Of a stretch of 20,691 bases of DNA, positions 7,081 to 13,046 are shown piece after piece. Each line of letters starts with the position of its first letter. The stretch's first letter is position 1. Below the pieces are notes generated by a model, which was not told where the DNA came from, searched no databases, and saw nothing but the letters and a program-made list of their open reading frames with translations. This DNA comes from CALROG01 sp943369755. GTDB lineage: Bacteria; Pseudomonadota; Gammaproteobacteria; Burkholderiales; Burkholderiaceae_C. The stretch is from NCBI GenBank assembly GCA_943369755.1, contig CALROG020000051.1, positions 1-20,691 on the forward strand. The letters are read 5' to 3'. A program made the position numbers and the translations under genes.

Positions 7081-7767
7081 TTACTTCTTGGCGGGTGCCT
7101 TGGCGGGTGCTGCCTTAGGGTCTGCCTTGGCAGGTGCGGCCTTGGCATCTGCCTTGGCATCGGCTTTGGCGGGTGCTGCCTTGGCGTCTGCGGCCGGCGC
7201 TTCCTCAGCCACTGTGGCCACTACCGAAACCAATACCGGGTTGGCCTTGCCGTGGGTGACGGCGGTCACGCCGGTGGGCAGGGTGATGTCGTTGAGGTGC
7301 AGCGAGATGCCCTTCTTCAGACCCGACAAATCTACCTCGATGAATTCGGGCAGGTTGGCAGGCAGGCAGGAGATGTCGAGTTCGGTCATCACGTGGTTGA
7401 CCACGCAGTGCTCAAACTTCACAGCCTGCGATTCTTCCGATTTCACATAGTGCAGCGGCACCTTCATGTGCAGCTTGGTCTTGGCGTCGACGCGCTGGAA
7501 GTCGATGTGTTGAACCAGTTGCTTGTAGGGGTGGTATTGCACGTCCCGCAACAGAACCTGGCTGCTGTTGCCGGCGAGTTCCATTTCAAGAATGGTCGAG
7601 TGGAAGGTTTCCTTCTTCAAGGCATGCCACAGCGCGTTGTGATCAAGCTCGATCAGTTGCGGCTGGCCTTCACCGCCATAGACGATACCGGGCGTTTTGC
7701 CCGTATTGCGCAGACGGCGGCTCGCACCCGTACCCTGCTTTGCGCGCTCAAAAGCGACGAATTTCAT
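7081..7767 (-). CDS. rplY: 50S ribosomal protein bL25, long CTC/TL5 form
   Basis: 5S rRNA-binding protein of the large subunit. With 228 residues it belongs to the long, general-stress (CTC) type rather than the ~94-residue E. coli form. The 5S-binding beta-barrel domain covers ~4-93 (ASRRLRNTGKTPGIVYGG at 15-32), and the C-terminal TL5 domain covers ~100-185. Residues 187-228 are a low-complexity Ala/Lys/Asp/Pro tail. The ATG at 7767 has a strong Shine-Dalgarno sequence (GGAG, 6 nt before the ATG) that lies within a small hairpin. It follows prs on the same strand and is followed by an intrinsic terminator. Confidence 0.96.
   Translation of the reverse strand: MKFVAFERAKQGTGASRRLRNTGKTPGIVYGGEGQPQLIELDHNALWHALKKETFHSTILEMELAGNSSQVLLRDVQYHPYKQLVQHIDFQRVDAKTKLHMKVPLHYVKSEESQAVKFEHCVVNHVMTELDISCLPANLPEFIEVDLSGLKKGISLHLNDITLPTGVTAVTHGKANPVLVSVVATVAEEAPAADAKAAPAKADAKADAKAAPAKADPKAAPAKAPAKK
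7084..7209 (-). repeat. Low-complexity Ala/Lys/Pro/Asp repeat encoding the bL25 tail
   Basis: Imperfect tandem repeats of AKADAKA and AAPAKAD type encode residues 187-228 of bL25. At DNA level, variants of cttggc(a/g)tctgc and cttggcgggtgctgc alternate. Such tracts expand and contract easily. Confidence 0.7.
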
Positions 7768-7772
7768 AACTT

Positions 7773-7786
7773 ACTCCTGAAGGAGT
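7773..7786 (-). promoter_or_regulatory. Shine-Dalgarno of rplY inside a hairpin
   Basis: On the minus strand ACTCC-TTCA-GGAGT forms a 5-bp stem with a 4-nt loop, and the 3' arm is the ribosome binding site (GGAG, then 6 nt to the ATG at 7767). Pairing could reduce ribosome access. The stem is short, so the effect is a guess. Confidence 0.45.
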
Positions 7787-7820
7787 CCACCGCGACCAGT
7801 GTGACTCCGGTTTCAACAAT

Positions 7821-7838
7821 GGGCTTCGGTCGAAGCCC
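7821..7838 (-). terminator. Hairpin between prs and rplY (possible weak terminator or processing site)
   Basis: GGGCTTC (7821-7827) pairs perfectly with GAAGCCC (7832-7838) around GGTC. In the minus direction the downstream sequence is ATTGTTG, not a T-run, so efficient intrinsic termination is doubtful. A weaker A/T-rich hairpin (7869-7883) overlaps the prs stop codon. The spacing from prs allows a role in prs mRNA 3' end stability. Confidence 0.3.
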
Positions 7839-7872
7839 GCGAATTGCCTCAGAACAGGTTTTGAATAAATCT

Positions 7873-8850
7873 CTAAAAGAGATTCTCCTGGTCCGAGAAC
7901 AAGCTCATCACCGACTCGCCCTTGGCAATGCGCTGGATCGTCTCGGCGATCAGCGGAGCCACGGACAGTTGGCGGATTTTCTGGCACCCGGCTGCAGCTT
8001 CGCTCAGCGGGATGGTGTTGGTTACCACGACCTCATCAAGGGCCGACCCCTTGGCAATGCGTTCTATCGCCGGGCCCGAAAAAATCGCGTGGGTGCAATA
8101 GGCATAGACTTTCTTGGCACCGCGTTCCTTCAACACTTCGGCCGCTTTCACCAGCGTGCCCGCTGTGTCGATCATGTCGTCCATGATCACGCAGTTGCGG
8201 CCATCGATCTCGCCGATCACGTGCATCACTTCGCTGACGTTAGCCTTGGGGCGACGCTTGTCAATGATGGCCATGTCACAGCCGAGCTGCTTGGCCAGCG
8301 CCCGTGCACGAACCACGCCGCCGACGTCGGGCGAAACCACGATCAGGTCTTCATAGTTCTTTTGCCGCACATCGCCCAGCAATACTGGCGAGGCGTAGAT
8401 GTTGTCCACCGGAATGTCAAAAAAGCCCTGAATCTGGTCTGCGTGCAGATCCATGGTCAGCACCCGGGCGACGCCGACTGTTTGCAGCAGGTTGGCCACC
8501 ACTTTGGCTGAAATCGGCACCCGGGCCGAGCGTGGGCGACGGTCCTGGCGGGCATAGCCGAAATAGGGAATCACCGCACTGATGCGTTCGGCCGAAGCGC
8601 GCTTGAGCGCGTCGACCATGATCAGCAGCTCCATCAGGTTTTCGTTGGTCGGCGCGCAGGTGGACTGCACCACAAATACATCACGGGCCCGCACGTTCTG
8701 GTTGATTTCGACCGTGACTTCGCCGTCGGAGAAGCGGCCAACCTGTGCCGCGCCCAGGGCGATGCCAAGGTTTTTGGCGATTTCAGCGGCCAGGCCAGGA
8801 TTGGCGTTGCCGGTGAAAACCACGAAATCGGGTGATGGAGCAGCCTGCAT
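7873..8850 (-). CDS. prs: Ribose-phosphate pyrophosphokinase (PRPP synthetase)
   Basis: Makes PRPP from ribose 5-phosphate and ATP, feeding purine, pyrimidine, NAD, His and Trp synthesis in the cytoplasm. It has 325 residues, close to the usual ~315. Features of class I enzymes are visible: YFGYARQDR (96-104, ATP-contacting), the DLHADQIQGFF loop with His136, the flexible catalytic loop DKRRPK (197-202), and the PRPP/ribose-phosphate site DDMIDTAGT (224-232). The ATG at 8850 follows tRNA-Gln by 49 bp on the same strand, and prs is probably read from the upstream lolB-ispE-tRNA unit and/or a promoter in that gap. No strong Shine-Dalgarno sequence is visible. Confidence 0.97.
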   Translation of the reverse strand: MQAAPSPDFVVFTGNANPGLAAEIAKNLGIALGAAQVGRFSDGEVTVEINQNVRARDVFVVQSTCAPTNENLMELLIMVDALKRASAERISAVIPYFGYARQDRRPRSARVPISAKVVANLLQTVGVARVLTMDLHADQIQGFFDIPVDNIYASPVLLGDVRQKNYEDLIVVSPDVGGVVRARALAKQLGCDMAIIDKRRPKANVSEVMHVIGEIDGRNCVIMDDMIDTAGTLVKAAEVLKERGAKKVYAYCTHAIFSGPAIERIAKGSALDEVVVTNTIPLSEAAAGCQKIRQLSVAPLIAETIQRIAKGESVMSLFSDQENLF

Positions 8851-8899
8851 GAGGATCCCAGCGCGTTCTTACGTTTTTGCCTGTACGTCCAGACGTATT

Positions 8900-8976
8900 T
8901 GGCAGGGGAGAAAGGATTCGAACCTTTGCATGCCGGAATCAAAATCCGGTGCCTTAACCAGCTTGGCGACTCCCCT
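8900..8976 (-). tRNA. tRNA-Gln (anticodon UUG)
   Basis: A complete 77-nt cloverleaf with encoded CCA. The acceptor AGGGGAG pairs with CTCCCCT over 7 bp, followed by discriminator G and CCA. The anticodon stem CCGGA/TCCGG encloses the loop TTTTGAT, so the anticodon is TTG. The T-arm AAAGG/CCTTT carries TTCGAAT. It lies between ispE and prs on their strand, a common betaproteobacterial arrangement. A small stem (CAGCC/GGCTG, 8988-9000) precedes it after the ispE stop. Confidence 0.97.
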
Positions 8977-9008
8977 ACACGGGTTAACAGCCAAAGGCTG
9001 CCAACCGA

Positions 9009-9878
9009 TTATTCGTCGCTGGGCGCCCACCCGACGAGCGGATGAACATCCAAATTGCCACAACACCTGACTTGCCACCCCGCCGCAGCGGCCTGCAAGT
9101 TCTGATCTTGCCGCATATGCGCAAACACAGCACTTCCTGAGCCGGTCATCCGGCCTTCAAGCCCTTGTGATGCAAGCCATTGCAACGCTTGCGTGACACC
9201 TGGGCAAAGCCTTTGGGCAACAGGCTGCAGGTCGTTATGGCCAAATCCGTAGGGATTTCGTTCAAACGCGCCATTCGGGTTTGCAGCAAAGCCTGAAATT
9301 ATAGCAGTTTCAGTGTCGCGTTTCAGCTTCGGGTCGCTGAAGATGAGCTTGGTTTCCAGTCCTTCGGGTGGTTTGACTACCGCGAACCGGGCCGGGGGCA
9401 AGTCAATCGATTGAATTTTCTCGCCAATCCCTTCAACCAGCGCATTGCGGCCACGCAGGAAAAACGGTACGTCTGCGCCTAACTGCAGGCCGATGCGTTC
9501 CAGCGCCGCCAGCGGTAGACCGGTTTGCCAGAGCCGGTTGAGCGCCAGCAGGCTGGACGCGGCGTCCGAAGAGCCGCCGCCCATGCCGGCCTGGGCGGGC
9601 AGGCGTTTGACCACGCCGATATGCGCGCCCAGGCGGGTGCCGGTGGCCGCCTGTAGCGCGCGCGCGGCGCGCAGCACCATGTCATCTTTGGGTAGGGGGG
9701 TGGTCAGGTCTTCCCGGGTCAGGCGGCCGTCGGCGCGCAACTCGAAGTGCAGGCTATCGCACCAATCTATCAGCATGAACACCGACTGCAGCAGGTGGTA
9801 GCCGTCGGCGCGCCGACCGGTGATGTGCAGGAACAGGTTCAGCTTGGCCGGAGCCGGGACGTCGTATAGCGCGCGCAT
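9009..9878 (-). CDS. ispE: 4-diphosphocytidyl-2-C-methyl-D-erythritol kinase
   Basis: GHMP-family kinase of the MEP isoprenoid pathway. It phosphorylates CDP-ME with ATP to give CDP-ME 2-phosphate. It has 289 residues, the usual size. Lys12 in PAPAKLNLFL and Asp136 in GADVPFF match the catalytic pair. The ATP-binding glycine-rich motif PAQAGMGGGSSDAA is at 94-107, and a C-terminal MTGSGSAVF motif is present. The start at 9878 lies 21 bp after the lolB stop. It has no Shine-Dalgarno sequence but has GATAAT exactly 6 nt upstream, so it may also be expressed from its own leaderless promoter. tRNA-Gln follows after 32 bp. Confidence 0.97.
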   Translation of the reverse strand: MRALYDVPAPAKLNLFLHITGRRADGYHLLQSVFMLIDWCDSLHFELRADGRLTREDLTTPLPKDDMVLRAARALQAATGTRLGAHIGVVKRLPAQAGMGGGSSDAASSLLALNRLWQTGLPLAALERIGLQLGADVPFFLRGRNALVEGIGEKIQSIDLPPARFAVVKPPEGLETKLIFSDPKLKRDTETAIISGFAANPNGAFERNPYGFGHNDLQPVAQRLCPGVTQALQWLASQGLEGRMTGSGSAVFAHMRQDQNLQAAAAGWQVRCCGNLDVHPLVGWAPSDE

Positions 9879-9890
9879 CGGCGGATTATC
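9879..9890 (-). promoter_or_regulatory. -10-like box 6 nt before the ispE ATG
   Basis: On the minus strand GATAAT (9890-9885), six bases, then the ATG at 9878. A TTGACC hexamer (9910-9905) lies upstream, but only 14 bp away, which is short for a -35. The box would sit between the lolB stop and ispE, giving an internal promoter. Confidence 0.4.
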
Positions 9891-9899
9891 AGCGGCGCA

Positions 9900-10406
9900 T
9901 CAGCGGTCAAGCACGATCCGCAGTTGCACAGGCGGTGACGGGTCCAGCCTGAGTGCATTGAGCTTGCCAAGAGCCAGTTGAGTCAGGTCGGCCTCCCAGC
10001 CGTTGACCCGGGTGGGGGTGCCGACCAGCCAGTCGAACAGGGCGGCCACCGGAATCGCGGCACCGGTCGCGTGGATGACCAGGGCGTCGAGTGATTCAAA
10101 GCGACGCTGCTCGCTGGCCGTATGCAGGCTGGCGCTGCCAGGAGCCCAGTTCAGCGTGGCCGCGGTACTGCCAAGCGGGGTGAAGAGTATGAGTGATCCT
10201 GCTTGGGCCTGGCCCGTAAGCTCAAAGGCCGCGGAAAAGGCCTCAGGCGGGTTGGCGTCGATGCGCAGCGCCAGGCGCCCGGTCCAGGGCCCGGAATTTG
10301 TATCGTTTGAGCCTGTAGCCCGCTTTGGTACTGCGCAACCCGCTATCAAAATGGTAGCAATTGAAAGCCCGGCGACAATGCGCCGCCGCTGCTTGAAAAA
10401 CGTCAC
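9900..10406 (-). CDS. lolB: Outer-membrane lipoprotein receptor LolB
   Basis: Accepts lipoproteins from periplasmic LolA and inserts them in the outer membrane; LolB is itself a lipoprotein. It has 168 residues, shorter than the 207 of E. coli. The lipobox LIAG-Cys24 follows a hydrophobic core. WTGRLALRI (~41-49) is the typical start of the LolB fold, and VNGWEADL occurs near the C-terminus. The gene starts with GTG at 10406, overlapping the TGA of the TPR gene by 4 bp (GTGA), which suggests translational coupling. ispE downstream is the usual betaproteobacterial neighbour. The lipoprotein signal is encoded by a sequence that recurs in the gene at 5923-6366. Confidence 0.88.
   Translation of the reverse strand: MTFFKQRRRIVAGLSIATILIAGCAVPKRATGSNDTNSGPWTGRLALRIDANPPEAFSAAFELTGQAQAGSLILFTPLGSTAATLNWAPGSASLHTASEQRRFESLDALVIHATGAAIPVAALFDWLVGTPTRVNGWEADLTQLALGKLNALRLDPSPPVQLRIVLDR
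10306..10363 (-). repeat. 58-nt dispersed repeat inside the lolB signal-peptide region (copy B)
   Basis: Matches 6302-6359 at 40 of 58 positions without gaps. It contains the imperfect inverted repeat GCTATC-AAAAT-GGTAGC (10342-10358). It is read in the same phase as copy A and encodes SIATILIAGC at the lipobox. This resembles a repeat I recall as frequent in Comamonadaceae genomes, but that needs a search. Confidence 0.7.
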
Positions 10407-12139
10407 CGCTTTACACCCAGGCGCTTGAGTGTCTCCAGCAGGGTTTCATTTTCAGCATTGAGCAACAAACCCTCTTTCCAGATGGCCTGTGCACGCTCGC
10501 GCTGGCCCATGCTCCACAGCACCTCGCCCAGGTGGGCGGCGATTTCCGCGTCCGGGCGCGACTTGTAGGCACTGTCAAGCAAGCGCAGCGCTTCGGCTTT
10601 GTTACCCATGCGAAATTCGACCCAACCCAGGCTGTCGGTAATGAACGGGTCTGCGGGCGCGAACTCCAGGGCCTTCTGGATCAGCAGTTTGGCTTCAAGC
10701 AGGCGAATGTTTCGCTCAGCGAACGAGTAGCCCAGGGCGTTGTAGGCGTGGTGGTGGTCGGGCTTGACAGCGATGAGCTGGCGCAGCAGGCGCTCCATTT
10801 CGTCAAGGCGGCCCAGTTTTTCGGCCAGCATCGCCAGGTCATAGCCCAACTCGGCGTCTTTTGGGTCGCGTTCAATGGCTTTCACCAGCAGGTCATAAGC
10901 GGCCTGGTTTTGCTTGCTCTCGCGTAGCAGCTGCACTTCTGCCATGAGCTTCATGCGCGCATCCGCAGTGTTGCGCTCAGGCAGGGCACGCAGCAGGGCG
11001 CGGGCTTCCGCCACTTTGCCCTGTCGGGCAAGGATCGATGCGCGTCGGTTTTGCGCGCTCACCATGTCTTGCGAATTCTCAATGCGGTTGAGCCAGGCTT
11101 CCGCCCCTGCAAAGTCTTTGCCACGTTCAGCGATCTGAGCCAGCGAGAGATAGGCCTGCGCAAGGCCGCGGGCGCGCTCTTCGGTCGCTGGGCGCGTTTG
11201 TACCAGCTCTACATAGCGTTTGAGCGATGCCTCGGCGGCGCTGTGCTGGTGGTCCTGCACTTGAAGCGTGCCCTGAACCAGCCAGGCTTCGGCAAAGTCC
11301 GGCCGTTGCGCGGTTACCACCTTGAGCTGCTGCGCCGCCTCGGCATAACGCTGGGTGTCGAGCAAGGCGCGGGCGTAGGCCATGCGCAGCTCCGGCACCG
11401 GCTGAGCGTCGATGTATTTGCGCACGACGGCTTCCGCCTGAGGGGTCTTCGGGTCCATCAGCTCCAGCGCCAGCAATGCTGGGCCTTCAGCGCGCGCATC
11501 AGCTGCCTGGCCCCTTTGCGCCGCGTCAATTGAACCTGCGGTGTCGCCCGCGGCCAGCCGCAGGCGACCAACGGCGGTCCAGGCGGCAGATGCGGTGGCG
11601 GCCTGCTGCAAGTAAGTTGCCAGCGCCTGCTCGGCCACCGAAGCCGCAAGCTTGCGGTCTGATGCGCGCGCAAAGTGGCGCGGCACGGCACTGAGCGCAG
11701 CGCTGCGCTCGCCAGGGGGGGCAAGTGCGATTTCAGCGCGCAGCGGCTCTGCGCTCTCGGCCAGCCGGTTGAGGGCGATAAGTATCTGCAGCACGAACCG
11801 GTTGGCATCGCGCGACTCGGGCTGGACCTGTTTCCAGGCGCGGGCGGCCTGCAATGCGGCATCCCCGGAGCGCGACTGGAACGCGATCTCAACTGCGCGC
11901 TGATAGAGCCTTGGGTCGTTGGTCTTGCGTGCCGCGTCGAGAATCAGCGAATAGGCTGCCCCCGGTTCGTTCCCGCGCGCATTGAGCTCCCCCAGCAATA
12001 GCTGGTAAAAAAGCTCGCCGTCCAGTGCTGACAGGGACGGAGTTTGCGGGCGAGGTGACTGATCTACGGCTTGCGAAAGAGCGGGCGCAGTACCAAAGGC
12101 AAGCAAAATTGCCAAGGCTGAAGAGATAAATCGAAGCAT
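10403..12139 (-). CDS. Secreted tetratricopeptide-repeat protein of unknown function
   Basis: From the ATG at 12139 it has 578 residues. The first ~23 form a signal peptide ending LSQA, so the protein should act in the periplasm or at the outer membrane. The rest is alpha-helical with many TPR-like units. The clearest are at the C-terminus, for example AELGYDLAMLAEKLGRLDEM, then AYNALGYSF and SLGWVEFRMGNKAEALRLL. TPR proteins are scaffolds, so the partner is unknown. It overlaps lolB (GTGA) and starts 39 bp from divergent mutM, which suggests a link to envelope biogenesis. A longer reading to 13009 runs antisense through mutM and is rejected. There is no Shine-Dalgarno sequence; TATTAT lies 6 nt before the ATG. 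Confidence 0.9.
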   Translation of the reverse strand: MLRFISSALAILLAFGTAPALSQAVDQSPRPQTPSLSALDGELFYQLLLGELNARGNEPGAAYSLILDAARKTNDPRLYQRAVEIAFQSRSGDAALQAARAWKQVQPESRDANRFVLQILIALNRLAESAEPLRAEIALAPPGERSAALSAVPRHFARASDRKLAASVAEQALATYLQQAATASAAWTAVGRLRLAAGDTAGSIDAAQRGQAADARAEGPALLALELMDPKTPQAEAVVRKYIDAQPVPELRMAYARALLDTQRYAEAAQQLKVVTAQRPDFAEAWLVQGTLQVQDHQHSAAEASLKRYVELVQTRPATEERARGLAQAYLSLAQIAERGKDFAGAEAWLNRIENSQDMVSAQNRRASILARQGKVAEARALLRALPERNTADARMKLMAEVQLLRESKQNQAAYDLLVKAIERDPKDAELGYDLAMLAEKLGRLDEMERLLRQLIAVKPDHHHAYNALGYSFAERNIRLLEAKLLIQKALEFAPADPFITDSLGWVEFRMGNKAEALRLLDSAYKSRPDAEIAAHLGEVLWSMGQRERAQAIWKEGLLLNAENETLLETLKRLGVKR

Positions 12140-12151
12140 CAACTCATAATA
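12140..12151 (-). promoter_or_regulatory. -10-like box 6 nt before the TPR gene ATG
   Basis: On the minus strand TATTAT (12151-12146, 5 of 6 to consensus), six bases, then the ATG at 12139. It lies in the 39-bp divergent spacer with mutM. No -35 element is recognisable. Confidence 0.4.
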
Positions 12152-12178
12152 ATCCAAGCCCCCTAACCTGCGCTGCCC

Positions 12179-12997
12179 ATGCCTGAACTGCCCGAAGTTG
12201 AAGTGACCCGCCTGAGCTTTGCCACCCGGATCGCCGGGGCGCAGATCATTTCGGCCCGGCTGGGCAAGCCTTTGCGCTGGCCGCTGGGCTGCGAATTGTC
12301 GGGGCTGGTCGGGCGGCAGCTTCTGGGTGTTCGTCGACGCGGCAAGTACCTTCTGCTTGACATGGACGAGGGCATGCTTTTGGTGCATCTGGGCATGTCG
12401 GGCAGTTTGACGTTCACCGAACACCCGCCGGGCGCACCCGGCGCGCATGACCACTTTGATCTGGCGACCACGCGGGGCGTTCTTCGACTGAACGATCCAC
12501 GGCGGTTCGGAGCGGTGGTTTATGCACAGCGTGAGTCCGATGCGGTGGCCGTTAAGCTGCTGGGCCGCCTTGGGGTGGAGCCATTGACTGAGGCGTTCGA
12601 CGTCGCGGCCTTTCACGCGGCACTCAAACGCAAAAATGCACCGATTAAGCAAGTTTTGCTGGCGGGTGAGGTGGTGGTGGGGGTGGGCAACATCTATGCG
12701 TCTGAGGCCTTGTTTCTTGCGGGAATCCGCCCGACCCTGCGCGCATCTCGCATTAGCAAGCCAAGGGCGGCGCGGTTGCACGCCGCCGTGCGCGACGTGC
12801 TTGCGCGAGCGGTGGAAAAAGGCGGCAGCACGCTGCGGGATTTTTCGAATGCCTATGGCGAATCCGGCTACTTTCAGCTGGAAGCCATGGTGTATGACCG
12901 CGCAGGCCAGCCATGCCGCCAGTGCGGTCGTGCGATCAGACTGATCCGGCAGGGCCAGCGCGCAACATATTTCTGTGCGCACTGCCAGAAGCCCTGA
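12179..12997 (+). CDS. mutM: Formamidopyrimidine-DNA glycosylase
   Basis: Bifunctional glycosylase/AP lyase that removes 8-oxoguanine (paired with C) and formamidopyrimidines from DNA. It has 272 residues, against 269 in E. coli. The N-terminus MPELPEVEV provides the catalytic Pro (after Met removal) and Glu. A conserved Lys lies in RRGKYLLL, and VGVGNIYASEALF is the helix-two-turns-helix. A C-terminal zinc finger uses Cys246, 249, 266 and 269, with Arg261 in the loop. It diverges from the TPR-lolB unit with only 39 bp between. The dynamin-like gene and mutY follow on the same strand. Confidence 0.97.
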   Translation: MPELPEVEVTRLSFATRIAGAQIISARLGKPLRWPLGCELSGLVGRQLLGVRRRGKYLLLDMDEGMLLVHLGMSGSLTFTEHPPGAPGAHDHFDLATTRGVLRLNDPRRFGAVVYAQRESDAVAVKLLGRLGVEPLTEAFDVAAFHAALKRKNAPIKQVLLAGEVVVGVGNIYASEALFLAGIRPTLRASRISKPRAARLHAAVRDVLARAVEKGGSTLRDFSNAYGESGYFQLEAMVYDRAGQPCRQCGRAIRLIRQGQRATYFCAHCQKP

Positions 12998-13046
12998 GCG
13001 CAATTGCATAGCCCCGGTGTATATTTGTCAGCTATCCGGAGACTAA

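Noticed and set aside
6634..8511. 625-codon plus-strand open frame
   Set aside because: Antisense to pth, rplY and prs, all with intact catalytic or family motifs.
8988..9000. Terminator between ispE and tRNA-Gln
   Set aside because: The stem CAGCC/GGCTG has only 5 bp and is followed by TTAACCC rather than a T-run. Termination here would also cut off tRNA-Gln and prs.
12140..13009. N-terminal extension of the TPR protein to 868 residues
   Set aside because: It would run antisense through mutM. The ATG at 12139 begins a good signal peptide.
12998..13046. Promoter TATATT (13020-13025) for the dynamin-like gene
   Set aside because: The box is plausible but no -35 element lies at a proper distance, and readthrough from mutM would be enough.
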